In this document: piece by piece, positions 27,993-36,827 of the stretch
How the letters are laid out: every line of letters starts with the position of its first letter
How positions within the stretch are numbered: the first letter of the stretch is position 1
Assembly: GCF_002090075.1 (NCBI RefSeq)
Contig: NZ_BBRI01000002.1
Coordinates: 558,001 to 622,000, forward strand
Source of the DNA: Demequina sp. NBRC 110052
GTDB lineage: Bacteria > Actinomycetota > Actinomycetes > Actinomycetales > Demequinaceae
Reading direction: 5' to 3'
Length of the DNA stretch: 64,000 bases
Notes under the pieces: generated by a model
Databases searched by the model: none
What the model saw: the letters and a program-made list of their open reading frames with translations, nothing else
Told to the model about the DNA's origin: nothing
Program-made: the position numbers and the translations under genes

Positions 27993-29651
27993 ATGCGTCC
28001 TCTCGATCCGCGCCTGGTCGTGCGGATCGGCCCGGCCCGCCGCTACATCCTTGTGACGGCGGGCCTGGGCCTTCTCACGGCCCTGGCTGTCGCTGTCCAA
28101 GCGCTGCTCATCGCACGGCTCCTCGCGCCGTGGCTCGCCCCTGCCCCGCTCGCCGACGATGGCCTCGGCTGGCTCGGCACCATCGTGCCCGTGGCCACAC
28201 GCGAGCTGTCGACGGGCCTACCGCTGCTCGCGGGCGTCATCGCGCTACGCGCGCTCGCCTCCTGGGCTCAGGAACGGCTCGCGCATCGCGCAGGCGCGCG
28301 CGTCGTCTCTGAGCTGCGCGAGCAGGTCGTCGCGCATGCCGCGGCGATGGGTCCGCGGTGGATCGCCTCGGGACGCGGCGCCGAGGTCGTGACGGTCGTC
28401 ACCCGTGGACTCGACGATCTCCTGCCGTACTTCGTGCGATACCTGCCGCAGCTGGGTCTCGCAGCCACGCTCACTCCCCTGCTGCTCGTCATCGTCCTGG
28501 GCCTCGACTGGCTCTCGGCGCTCATCATCGGCCTCACGCTCCCTCTCGTGCCGATCTTCATGGTGCTGGTGGGCCTCGTCACGCGCGACAGGTCCGCTCG
28601 TCATCTCGTCGCCATGCAACAGCTCGGCGCGCGCACCCTCGACCTGATCGCGGGAGTGCCCACCCTGCGCGGCCTGGGGCGCGAGCGTGGCCCCGCCGCG
28701 CGCGTGCGGGACCTCGGCGAAGCCCACCGACGCGCGACGATGGGCTCGCTGCGGGTCGCGTTCCTCTCGGGAATGGTGCTCGAACTCCTCACGACGCTCG
28801 CCGTCGCGATCGTCGCCGTCACGATGGGCTTCCGGCTCGTCGAGGGCGGCATCGGCATCGAGACCGCGCTCGCCGTGCTCGTGCTGGCGCCTGAGGTCTA
28901 CCTCCCCGTGCGCAACGTCGGCACGCACTTCCACGCTTCGGCAGACGGGCTCGCGGCCGCGGACGCCGCCTTCGACATCCTCGACGAACCGCTCGCCGCG
29001 CCGGGAGGCAACGACCCGGCCCCCGCGCTCCGTGGACGTGCGCTCACGTGCGACCGCATGGGGATCGCTGTGCCCGACGGCTCCCGCCTCGCGCCCGCGC
29101 ATGTCACGACGACGCTGCTCCCCGGATCCATCACGGCGATCGTGGGGCCGAACGGATCCGGAAAGTCGACGCTGCTGCTCGCGCTCGCCGGACTGCTCGC
29201 ACCCACGAGGGGGAGCATCGTCCTCGAGCATGCCGGCGAGGATGACGGATCAGGGACTTCCCTCCCTGGAGCCTCCGGCGCCACCGTCATCGCAGCAGAC
29301 GGCACCGTGGCAGTGGACGTGGACGCCTGGACCGCACAGGTCGCGTGGGTGCCGCAGCGCCCCGACCTGGGTCCCGAGGCTCGCACGCTCTCACTTGGCG
29401 AGCGCCAGCGGCGCGCGTTGGAGCGCGCGTTCGACTCCGAACGGCCGCTCGTCCTGCTCGACGAGCCGACCGCGCACCTCGATCCCGTCTCCCGTGCCGA
29501 CGTGGTCGCGCGCATGCGGGCACTCGCCGACGCGGGCGCCACCGTGGTGGTCGCGACCCACGAGGACGAGGTCACCGAGGCTGCCAACCAGGTGCTCACC
29601 GTGACCTCGGAGCAGACCACCGTCGCCGCGGACGAGGAGTCGCAGCGATGA
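27993..29651 (+). CDS. cydD: CydD-type ABC transporter half; ATPase domain lacks helical subdomain
   Basis: The 552-residue protein has an N-terminal six-helix exporter domain and a C-terminal ATPase. Walker A is VGPNGSGKST (~residue 386), the Q loop is VAWVPQRPD (~450), the signature is LSLGERQRRALERA (~468) and Walker B is LVLLDEPTAHLD (~487). The stretch between the Q loop and the signature is only about 8 residues, so the usual ~50-residue alpha-helical subdomain is absent. The reading frame is unbroken there. CydDC exports reduced thiols or heme-related cargo needed for cytochrome bd assembly. It is coupled to cydC through ATGA. Confidence 0.9.
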   Translation: MRPLDPRLVVRIGPARRYILVTAGLGLLTALAVAVQALLIARLLAPWLAPAPLADDGLGWLGTIVPVATRELSTGLPLLAGVIALRALASWAQERLAHRAGARVVSELREQVVAHAAAMGPRWIASGRGAEVVTVVTRGLDDLLPYFVRYLPQLGLAATLTPLLLVIVLGLDWLSALIIGLTLPLVPIFMVLVGLVTRDRSARHLVAMQQLGARTLDLIAGVPTLRGLGRERGPAARVRDLGEAHRRATMGSLRVAFLSGMVLELLTTLAVAIVAVTMGFRLVEGGIGIETALAVLVLAPEVYLPVRNVGTHFHASADGLAAADAAFDILDEPLAAPGGNDPAPALRGRALTCDRMGIAVPDGSRLAPAHVTTTLLPGSITAIVGPNGSGKSTLLLALAGLLAPTRGSIVLEHAGEDDGSGTSLPGASGATVIAADGTVAVDVDAWTAQVAWVPQRPDLGPEARTLSLGERQRRALERAFDSERPLVLLDEPTAHLDPVSRADVVARMRALADAGATVVVATHEDEVTEAANQVLTVTSEQTTVAADEESQR

Positions 29652-31402
29652 GCGCCGCACCGATGCCCCCGGCCACGACAGCCCCGCGCGCGCTCCGGGA
29701 TGCGTTGCGCGACACCGGCGTGAAGCCGTGGCCCGTCGTGCGCGCGATCCTGCTCGGCACCATGGCGCTGGGCTCGGCGGTGGGCCTCTCTGCCGTCGCC
29801 GCGTGGCTCATCGCCAAGGCTGCCGAGATGCCCTCACCCGCCGACCTGGCGCTCGCCGCCGTGATCGTGCGCTTCTTCGGCATCTCGCGCGGACTCTTCC
29901 GCTATCTCGAGAGACTCGCGAGCCACGACACCGCGCTACGCGGCATGGTCGCACTGCGCGAGCGCACATACGCGCGCCTCGCCTCGGCAGGCGCCGGTCG
30001 CGTCCTGGCGCTGCGGCGCGGCGACATCGTGGCGCGCATCGGAACCGACCTCGACGCCGTGGGCGACGCAGTCGTGCGCGCGATCGTGCCGCTCGGAGTC
30101 GCGGCGACGGTCAGCACTATCTCCATCGCGATCGTCACCGTGATCCTGCCGCTCGCAGGAGTCACGCTCGCCGCGGCTCTGCTGCTCGCGGGACTCGGGG
30201 TCGCCGCGCTCACTGCACGTCAGGCTCGCATCGCGGCAGAGGCGGGGGTCGCAGCGCACGCCGCCATGGCCACGAGCTCGCTCGCCGCCATCGAGTCGGC
30301 AGCCGAGCACCGCGTCTGGGGCACCCGAGACGAGGCCCTAGACGAGGTGCGCCGTGCGGATCGCGACGCCGAGCACGCGCTCGAGCTGGGAGCGCGACCC
30401 GGGGCGATCGGCGCCGGGCTCCTGGTGCTCGCGCAGGGCATCGCCCTGATCGCCGGCATTGCGCTCGCGATCCTCGCGATCGAGGCAGGCACCGTCTCCG
30501 GTCCATGGGCCACCGTCGTGGCACTGCTGCCGCTCGCCGCGTTCGAAGCGGTCGGCGCCGTTCCCGCCGCAGTCCAACAGCTGTTCCGTTCACGGGCAGC
30601 CGCCCAGCGGATCCGTGAGCTGACCCAACCGCTCGCGGGTGGGGCGTTCGCCGAGCCCGGCGCGGCGCTCACTGAACCCGGCGCCATGTCCGCCGCCGAC
30701 GCAGACCGCGCCGCAGCGTCGGGCGGGCGCGAGAATCCCGGCGCCGGCCCCGCCCCCGCGCCCGAGGCACCACACGAGCTCACGCTCGACGGCCTCAGCG
30801 TCGCCTGGCCAGGCATGACGCCCACGCATCCGATCACGGCCACGCTACGGCGTGGCGAGGCGCTCGGCATCGTCGGGCCTTCGGGCATCGGGAAGTCGAC
30901 GCTGCTGCTAGCGATCGCGGGAGCGATCCGCCCCCACTCAGGCGCGGCCCTCCTCGATGGCCGCCCCGTCTCCCCTGCCCACACCGGCCACGTCGTCGCG
31001 CTGACGTCGGAGGACGCGCATCTGTTCGCGACCTCAGTGCTGGAGAATCTTCGCGTCGCGCGCGGCGATGTCACCGAGGGTGAGGCACTGCGCGCGCTCG
31101 ACGCGGTGGGCCTGACGGACTGGATCGCGGGCCTCCCGGACGGCATTCGCACCGAGATCGGCTCGGGCGGTCACACCGTCTCCGGAGGTGAGCGCCGGAG
31201 ACTGCTGCTCGCCCGCGCCATGCTCCACCCCGCGACCATCGTCCTGATCGACGAGCCTGCGGAGCACCTGGACGTCGAAGGACATGGCGCTTTGCGCGCC
31301 GTCGTGGCCGATCTGAAGGCGCGGGACCGTATCGTGGTCATCGTCACGCACCACGAGTCCCCGCTCGAGTACACCGAAAGGCGGGTGACGCTTCATGAGT
31401 GA
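29648..31402 (+). CDS. cydC: CydC-type ABC transporter half
   Basis: Starting at ATG 29648 (ATGA overlap with cydD), the 584-residue protein has an exporter membrane domain with about six helices and a full ATPase domain. Walker A is VGPSGIGKST, the Q loop is VALTSEDAHLFATSVLENL, the signature is VSGGERRRLLLARA and Walker B is IVLIDEPAEHLD. The helical subdomain missing in CydD is present here. An Ala/Pro-rich linker (~residues 335-390) precedes the ATPase domain. CydC and CydD form a heterodimer needed to mature cytochrome bd. Confidence 0.93.
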   Translation: MSAAPMPPATTAPRALRDALRDTGVKPWPVVRAILLGTMALGSAVGLSAVAAWLIAKAAEMPSPADLALAAVIVRFFGISRGLFRYLERLASHDTALRGMVALRERTYARLASAGAGRVLALRRGDIVARIGTDLDAVGDAVVRAIVPLGVAATVSTISIAIVTVILPLAGVTLAAALLLAGLGVAALTARQARIAAEAGVAAHAAMATSSLAAIESAAEHRVWGTRDEALDEVRRADRDAEHALELGARPGAIGAGLLVLAQGIALIAGIALAILAIEAGTVSGPWATVVALLPLAAFEAVGAVPAAVQQLFRSRAAAQRIRELTQPLAGGAFAEPGAALTEPGAMSAADADRAAASGGRENPGAGPAPAPEAPHELTLDGLSVAWPGMTPTHPITATLRRGEALGIVGPSGIGKSTLLLAIAGAIRPHSGAALLDGRPVSPAHTGHVVALTSEDAHLFATSVLENLRVARGDVTEGEALRALDAVGLTDWIAGLPDGIRTEIGSGGHTVSGGERRRLLLARAMLHPATIVLIDEPAEHLDVEGHGALRAVVADLKARDRIVVIVTHHESPLEYTERRVTLHE

Positions 31403-33002
31403 GGAGAGCCGTCCCGTGTCAGACGCGCTGACAGACGCCATCCTGGTCATGAACCGAGAGCTCGAGCTCTCGGCCGTGCTCGACCGCTTCCTTGACGCAG
31501 CCACCGAGCAGACCGGCGCCAAGATGGCGGCCATCAACATCCTCGACGCCGACGGGATCTCGCTCGAGTTCCACTACAACGGCATGCCCGAGGGCGTCAT
31601 GGCGCACATCGGCCGCGCGCCCAACGCGGTCGGCACGCTTGGTCAGATCCCCACCGAGGGCTGCTTGGTCATCCCCGAGCTCACCGAGCACCCCGCCTTC
31701 CAGGGCCTCCCGCCAGGACACCCCCCGATGGGATCGTTCATGGGCGCGTCGCTCACCGTGCGCGGCGAACTCTTCGGCACGCTCTACCTCGCGAGCAAAG
31801 AAGGCGGCTTCACTCCCCGGGACGAGCAGATCGTTCTCGCGCTGGCTGCCGCCGCCTCCGTCGCGGTGGACAACGCCCAGCTGTACGAGGCTGCGCTCGC
31901 ACGCGAGAAGTGGCTCACCGCCTCACAGGACATCACCACGCAGTTGCTCGCCGACCCCGGCGACGAGGAGGCCTTCGAGCGCATCGTGCAGGCCGCCGCT
32001 GAGCTCGCGGGCGCGACCTCCGCATCGCTCGTGCTGCCCGGCGTGGGCGATGAATGGGTCATGGAGTTCACGCTCGGCAACCGCGCCGAGGACCTGCTCG
32101 GCCAGGTGCTCCCGGATGACGGCTACGCCCTGACGGTGATCCGCTCGGGTGAGGGCGTGATCGCACCCGAACCACCTGGCGGCACCATCATTGAAGCGGT
32201 GCGTGCCTTCGGCCCGACGCTGTACGCGCCCCTCCACACCGAGGGACGCACCTCCGGTCTCCTCATGCTCTGGCGCGAGCCCGGCATGGCGCCTTTCGAC
32301 AAGGACGACCTCTCCACCGCGCAGCGCTTCGCCTCGCAGGCCGCGATGGCGCTGTCGTTCGCCGAGCTCGCGCACGTCAAGAACGTGTCGCACATGCTCG
32401 AGGAGCGCGAGCGCATCGCCGACGACCTGCACGACTTCGTCTCGCAAGAGCTGTTCGCCACCGCGATCCAGCTCGAGACGATCGCCGCCAATGTTCCCGT
32501 GGAGTTCCGCCCGCGCCTGCTGTCCACGCTCGACCACGTCAAGCGTGCGCAGCGCGAGGTCCGCTCCGTCATGGGCACGCTCGCCGGGGAGCGCACCAAC
32601 GAGCCGCTGTCCGAGCGTCTGAGGCGCGAGTTCGTGCTCGCGCAGGACTCGCTCGGCTTGGCGCCGCGCATCCAGGTGGACTGGGAGGACGCCGCCACGG
32701 CCACTCTTGTGGACCCGACGCTGTCAGACGACGTCGTGGCCGTGGTGCGCGAGCTGCTGTCCAACGTCGCGAGGCACGCCGACGCCACTGCGGTCACCGT
32801 CGCGATATCCGCGCCCCCGGGAAGGTTCATCGTGACGATCACCGACGACGGCATCGGACCTGCGGGAGCGACCAAGCGCCACTCTGGCACGTCGAATCTC
32901 GCCAACCGCGCGATCCGCCGTGAGGGCACGTTCACCCTCGCGCCGGTGCGCCCCGGCTACGAGCGGCCCGGCACGGCCGCGGAGTGGAACGTCGAGGCGT
33001 AG
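31395..33002 (+). CDS. GAF-GAF histidine kinase, DosS/DevS-like
   Basis: The 535-residue kinase overlaps cydC by 8 bases, so it is the fifth gene of the cyd operon. Two GAF domains (residues ~20-165 and ~180-325) lack membrane helices. The dimer/phosphoacceptor helix ERIADDLHDFVSQELF has His346. A GHKL ATPase domain follows (RELLSNVARHADAT, then ITDDGIGP). In the first GAF the segment GHPPMGSF holds His109, which aligns from memory with His149, the heme ligand of mycobacterial DosS. Heme-based oxygen or NO sensing is therefore plausible. The likely partner is the convergent response regulator downstream. Confidence 0.9.
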   Translation: MSEESRPVSDALTDAILVMNRELELSAVLDRFLDAATEQTGAKMAAINILDADGISLEFHYNGMPEGVMAHIGRAPNAVGTLGQIPTEGCLVIPELTEHPAFQGLPPGHPPMGSFMGASLTVRGELFGTLYLASKEGGFTPRDEQIVLALAAAASVAVDNAQLYEAALAREKWLTASQDITTQLLADPGDEEAFERIVQAAAELAGATSASLVLPGVGDEWVMEFTLGNRAEDLLGQVLPDDGYALTVIRSGEGVIAPEPPGGTIIEAVRAFGPTLYAPLHTEGRTSGLLMLWREPGMAPFDKDDLSTAQRFASQAAMALSFAELAHVKNVSHMLEERERIADDLHDFVSQELFATAIQLETIAANVPVEFRPRLLSTLDHVKRAQREVRSVMGTLAGERTNEPLSERLRREFVLAQDSLGLAPRIQVDWEDAATATLVDPTLSDDVVAVVRELLSNVARHADATAVTVAISAPPGRFIVTITDDGIGPAGATKRHSGTSNLANRAIRREGTFTLAPVRPGYERPGTAAEWNVEA

Positions 33003-33007
33003 CCGCC

Positions 33008-33045
33008 GTGTGACGGCTCAGACGCGAAAGGGTGTGACGGCTCAG
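33008..33045. repeat. 14-base direct repeats at the end of the kinase/regulator pair
   Basis: GTGTGACGGCTCAG occurs at 33008-33021 and 33032-33045, a 24-base period, in the 40-base gap between the two convergent genes. The second copy covers the stop of the response regulator. This looks like a small tandem duplication. Confidence 0.6.
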
Positions 33046-33659
33046 CCGCGGAACGACTGCGCGCGTCGGGCCGTCGCCCACGCCACGACCTGCGTGCGCC
33101 GCTGAAGACCCATCTTGGCGAGCACGCTCGTGACGTGGTTCTTCACGGTCTTCTCTGCGATGCCCAGCTCGTCCGCGATCTCCTTGTTGGCGAGCCCCTG
33201 GCCCACGAGAGTGAGGACGCGCCGTTCCATAGGCGTGAGGCGCGACAGCATGTCGTCCTCGTGGACGTCGATGTGCTGCCCGTGCTCGCGTCCCGTGGCG
33301 GCGTCCTTCACCGCTTGCAGCACCTCGGCGCTCGAGGCGGTCTTCGCGAGGAACACGTCGGCGCCAGCCGAGCGGGCCGCGGCCTTCGCATCGTCGTCGT
33401 CGTAGCTCGTGAGCACGACCACGCGAGTGTCGGGCAGCTTGGCGCGCACATGCTGGATGACGTCGAGGCCCGTCCCGTCAGGCAGGCGCAGATCGGACAG
33501 GATCACCTGCGGACGCACCGCATCGGCGCGGCGAGTGGCCTGCGCAACCGAGGACGCCTCCGCGACGACCGTGACGCCGTCGGCGCGGTCGAGGATGTCG
33601 CAGATTCCGCGGCGCACGACCTCGTGGTCGTCGAGGACAAGGACCGTGATGTCGGACAT
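33042..33659 (-). CDS. NarL/FixJ-type response regulator (DevR-like)
   Basis: The 205-residue protein begins ITVLVLDDHEVVRRGI, with the acidic pocket at residues 10-11. The phosphoacceptor is Asp56 in ILSDLRLPDGTG, and Lys106 is in VFLAKTASS. The LuxR-type HTH is at ~140-195 (LTPMERRVLTLVGQGLANKEIADELGI, then EKTVKNHVTSVLAKM). It converges with the DosS-like kinase gene, with stops 40 bases apart. That pairing is inferred from position and family, since DevR is the partner of DosS in mycobacteria. Confidence 0.92.
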   Translation of the reverse strand: MSDITVLVLDDHEVVRRGICDILDRADGVTVVAEASSVAQATRRADAVRPQVILSDLRLPDGTGLDVIQHVRAKLPDTRVVVLTSYDDDDAKAAARSAGADVFLAKTASSAEVLQAVKDAATGREHGQHIDVHEDDMLSRLTPMERRVLTLVGQGLANKEIADELGIAEKTVKNHVTSVLAKMGLQRRTQVVAWATARRAQSFRG

Positions 33660-33724
33660 GCCTCGATGTTAGCGCCACGCACGCGCAATGCCCCGACGGC
33701 ACGGCGTGCGCAGCGCAGTCGGAC

Positions 33725-34663
33725 TCACGCTCGCGGCGCCCACACGCGCTGGCAGGTGGCGCACCAATGGGTCGAGCGCTGCCCGATCGTCGCGCGTCGC
33801 AGCGGGCGCCCGCACCGCAGGCACGGCTCACCCCCGCGGCCGTAGGCGTTCAGCGCGCGCGAGAAGTACCCCGACTCGCCGTTGACGTTCACGTAGAGCG
33901 CGTCGAAGCTCGTGCCGCCCTGCGCGAGGGCTGCTCCCATGACGTCTCGCACCGCCTCGAGAAGCCCACGCGCCTGCGCCGCGCTCACCGCACGCGCCGG
34001 CCGCTCCGGGTGGATCCGTGCCAGCCACAGCGCTTCGTCGGCGTAGATGTTGCCGATGCCGCTGATCACCGTCTGGTCGAGCAGGACCTGCTTGATGCCG
34101 CGCGTGCCGCGGCGCATGGCGGTCAGTGCGCGGCTTTCGTCGAGCGCGGGGTCGAGCGCATCGCGGCCGATGTGCGCAACGCTCGCCGGCACGGCGGAGA
34201 GCGCGCTGCCCGCTCCCCCGGCCGCCGCGTCGGGCGCGGGGACGAGAGGCTCGGCGTGCAGATACCCGAAAGTGCGCTGGTCCAGAAAGTCCAAGGTGAG
34301 CGGCGCGCCGCCGGCGCTGCGCAGGGTCAGCCGTGCGCGACAGTGCGGGTGCGGATCGGGGGCGTCGGCGCCCGCGCCCTCATGGACGCGGAACTGGCCC
34401 GACATCCCCAGGTGCGCACTCAAGGCGCTGACGGGCGCGTCGGCGGGGTGTTCGGGGTCCGCGAGGGGGACCCAGAGGAACTTGCCGCGCCGTGCGATCT
34501 CGGCGAGCCGGTATCCGGTGATGGCCGCCGAGAACTCGGCCGCGCCGCCTGCAAGGAGGCGCACGCACGAGTCACGGCGGATCTCGACGTGCTCGACGAC
34601 GGCGCCCGCGATCAGTGAGGCGAGGCCCGCGCGGACGGTCTCGACCTCGGGAAGCTCCGGCAT
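33725..34663 (-). CDS. mutM: Formamidopyrimidine-DNA glycosylase
   Basis: The 312-residue enzyme starts MPELPEVETVRAGL, with Pro2 and Glu3 as the catalytic residues after Met removal. It has the H2TH region (GIGNIYADEALW) and a C-terminal zinc finger (CLRCGRPLRRATIGQRSTHWCATCQ, four Cys). It removes oxidised purines such as 8-oxoguanine. The residue-57 Lys is in RRGKFLWVPL. ATG at 34663 overlaps the rnc stop by one base. Upstream in-frame residues belong to rnc in another frame. Confidence 0.96.
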   Translation of the reverse strand: MPELPEVETVRAGLASLIAGAVVEHVEIRRDSCVRLLAGGAAEFSAAITGYRLAEIARRGKFLWVPLADPEHPADAPVSALSAHLGMSGQFRVHEGAGADAPDPHPHCRARLTLRSAGGAPLTLDFLDQRTFGYLHAEPLVPAPDAAAGGAGSALSAVPASVAHIGRDALDPALDESRALTAMRRGTRGIKQVLLDQTVISGIGNIYADEALWLARIHPERPARAVSAAQARGLLEAVRDVMGAALAQGGTSFDALYVNVNGESGYFSRALNAYGRGGEPCLRCGRPLRRATIGQRSTHWCATCQRVWAPRA

Positions 34664-35439
34664 CAGCTCCGGTGGGCGCGCGCGAGGCCCGTGGGAAGCG
34701 CGTCGGGCGCGATCGGCTTGCTCAGATCGACGTCCGGGACGTCCTCGTCGGGCGTCAGCGCGGCGTAGGCGGCTGCTGCTGCCTCCTGCTCTGCATGCTT
34801 CTTGGCGGTGCCGGTGCCCTCGCCTTTGAGCTCGCCGTCGACGAGCGCGCGAGCGGTGAACACGCGTGCGTGATCCGGGCCGTCTCCCTCGACCTCGTAG
34901 ACCGGTGCAGGCAGGCCGAGAGCGGCACACCGCTCCTGCAGGGAGGTCTTCCAGTCGAGAGCGGCGCCCGAGTGGGCTGCGGCCTTGAGGGACGGGCCCA
35001 CGAGTCGCAGCACGACCTCACGCGAGACGTCGATACCGTGCGTGAGATAGACCGCGCCGAGGATCGCCTCGAAGGCGTCGCAGAGGATCGAGTCCTTGTC
35101 GTGCCCACCGGTCGCAGTCTCACCCTTGCCGAGCAGGACGCAGGGACCGAGCTCGAGCTCGCGAGCGACAGCGGCGAGCGCCTTCTGCGAGACGCACGCG
35201 GCGCGCATCTTGGCGAGCTCGCCCTCGGGCAGATCAGGGTGCGCGTGGTACAGGTGGTCGGTCACCACGATGCCGAGCACCGAGTCCCCGAGGAACTCCA
35301 GGCGCTCATTGGTAGGCAGACCGCCCGCCTCGTACGCGAAAGAGCGGTGGGTGAGGGCGAGCACCAGCAGATCGGGGTCGATCGACACACCGATCCTCCG
35401 GACCAGGGCGTCAGCCGCCTCCTGGCCCGGGATGCTCAC
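34663..35439 (-). CDS. rnc: Ribonuclease III
   Basis: The 258-residue endonuclease cuts double-stranded RNA and matures rRNA. The catalytic signature NERLEFLGDSVLG is at residues 44-56, and the second acidic site is in CDAFEAILGAVYL (~115). A C-terminal dsRNA-binding domain runs from about residue 160 to 235, with FTARALVDGELKGEGTGTAKKHAEQEAAAAAYAAL in outline. It lies downstream of rpmF and upstream of mutM, overlapping mutM by one base. Confidence 0.96.
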   Translation of the reverse strand: MSIPGQEAADALVRRIGVSIDPDLLVLALTHRSFAYEAGGLPTNERLEFLGDSVLGIVVTDHLYHAHPDLPEGELAKMRAACVSQKALAAVARELELGPCVLLGKGETATGGHDKDSILCDAFEAILGAVYLTHGIDVSREVVLRLVGPSLKAAAHSGAALDWKTSLQERCAALGLPAPVYEVEGDGPDHARVFTARALVDGELKGEGTGTAKKHAEQEAAAAAYAALTPDEDVPDVDLSKPIAPDALPTGLARAHRS

Positions 35440-35473
35440 CTCGTCACCTCACCGCACGCGATGGTGCGAAGCC

Positions 35474-35668
35474 CTACGCCTCGTGCTCGGTGCGCAGCGC
35501 CTCGGCGTACTGGCGGCCGTTGTAGGCGCCGCACGCGGGGCACGCGGTGTGGGGAAGCTTCTGCGCCTTGCACGCGGGGCACGCGACGGTGGCGGCAGCA
35601 GTGGTCTTCCACTGGGAGCGGCGTGCACGCGTGTTGCTGCGCGACATCTTGCGCTTGGGAACAGCCAC
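35474..35668 (-). CDS. rpmF: 50S ribosomal protein L32 (zinc-binding type)
   Basis: GTG 35668 starts VAVPKRKMSRSNTRARRSQWK, and the 64-residue protein has four Cys in the zinc ribbon (ACPACKAQKLPHTACPACG). L32 is part of the 50S subunit. Zinc-binding (C+) forms are the usual copy in zinc-replete cells. Its start lies 2 bases after the DUF177 stop, so it is co-translated with the DUF177 gene. Confidence 0.96.
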   Translation of the reverse strand: MAVPKRKMSRSNTRARRSQWKTTAAATVACPACKAQKLPHTACPACGAYNGRQYAEALRTEHEA

Positions 35669-35670
35669 GG

Positions 35671-36273
35671 CTAACTCTCTTTCTTCTCGGTCGGGTCGTC
35701 GGCCGCGAGGGCTTCCAACGCCGACCACCTGGGGTCGATCATCTCATGCGTGTGATCCGGGTCGTCCGCGAGCCGCGCACCACACTGGTCGCACAGCCCC
35801 GGGCAGTCCGGTTCGCACAGCGGGGTGAACGGCAGCTCCTCAGCCACCGCGTCCCGCACGATTTCCTCGAGATCGAGGGTCTCCCCGTCGAACTCGTGGA
35901 CGTCCTCCGACTCATCCTCCTCGTCCTCGCGCGGAGCATCGGGGAACAGGAAGAGGCCGTTGAACGTGGTGTCGACATCGAGTCGCACCTCGTCCAGGCA
36001 TCGTCCGCATTCGCCGACCGCCTGCGCGGAGACGGTTCCGGAGACCCAGATTCCGTCCTGCACGGACTCGAGCCTCGCGTCGAGGCTCACGTCCGCACCT
36101 TGAGGCACCGCGATCATGTCGGTGCCGAGGACCTCGGGGGCCGGGAACGTCTCGGAGACCTCGCGCATCGTGCCAGGCCTGCCCACGAGCTCGTGCGCGT
36201 GGAACCTGTACGGCGATGCGGGTAGGCGGCTGGTGTGCGACACACTGGCCTCCCGAACGATTCCGGTCCTCAC
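35671..36273 (-). CDS. DUF177 (YceD) family metal-binding protein
   Basis: The 200-residue protein contains CGRCLDEVRL (~95-105) and CEPDCPGLCDQCGARL (~150-165), Cys-rich motifs of YceD proteins. It is coupled to rpmF, as in most bacteria. YceD proteins are linked to rRNA/ribosome biogenesis, but the mechanism is unsettled. The middle section is acidic (DDEDES-like). The ATG at 36273 gives the longest form. A downstream start would lose only the first few residues. Confidence 0.88.
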   Translation of the reverse strand: MRTGIVREASVSHTSRLPASPYRFHAHELVGRPGTMREVSETFPAPEVLGTDMIAVPQGADVSLDARLESVQDGIWVSGTVSAQAVGECGRCLDEVRLDVDTTFNGLFLFPDAPREDEEDESEDVHEFDGETLDLEEIVRDAVAEELPFTPLCEPDCPGLCDQCGARLADDPDHTHEMIDPRWSALEALAADDPTEKKES

Positions 36274-36335
36274 GGACCTCGGCCACGCCAGACGACGGGC
36301 CAGCGCACGATTCTACGCGAAGATGCGGGGCACTC

Positions 36336-36818
36336 TCAACCCCGGCGCGCGAGCGCCTCGCGCACGGCCTGCGCTGCGGCGGGCGTCACATACGGCGCGA
36401 TGTCGCCGCCGTGCGCCGCGATGTCCCTCACGAACGAGGAAGCAATGTGCGCGAGCGCGCTGTCCCCCGTGAGGAACACCGTCTCGATGCCCGTGAGCGA
36501 ACGGTTCATCAGCGCCATCGGACGCTCCAGATCATAGTCCGCCCCGCCCCGCAGACCCTTGACGATCGCCGTCGCCCCGATCTCCTTGCAGAAGTCCACC
36601 AGCAGCGTGTCCGTCGCCGCGACCTCCACGCCCGCGACGCCCGCCATCGCATCCTGCGCGAGCGCAACCCTGGTCTCGACGTCAAGCAGCGGGCGCTTCG
36701 CCGAGTTGTGCGCGACCACGACCACGACGCGGTCGAACAGCGCACGCGCACGCGTAGCCACGTCCACGTGACCCAGCGTGATCGGATCGAACGTCCCTGG
36801 CAGTACGGCGGTGGTCAT
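36336..36818 (-). CDS. coaD: Phosphopantetheine adenylyltransferase
   Basis: The 160-residue enzyme catalyses the next-to-last step of CoA synthesis. It begins MTTAVLPGTFDPITLGHVDVA, with the T/HxGH nucleotidyl site at ~10-17. ATAIVKGLRGGADYDLERPMALMNRSL and SSFVRDIAAHGGDIAPYV are the conserved PPAT blocks. It lies 9 bases downstream of rsmD and 62 bases upstream of the DUF177 gene. Confidence 0.97.
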   Translation of the reverse strand: MTTAVLPGTFDPITLGHVDVATRARALFDRVVVVVAHNSAKRPLLDVETRVALAQDAMAGVAGVEVAATDTLLVDFCKEIGATAIVKGLRGGADYDLERPMALMNRSLTGIETVFLTGDSALAHIASSFVRDIAAHGGDIAPYVTPAAAQAVREALARRG

Positions 36819-36827
36819 GGCGCCAAC

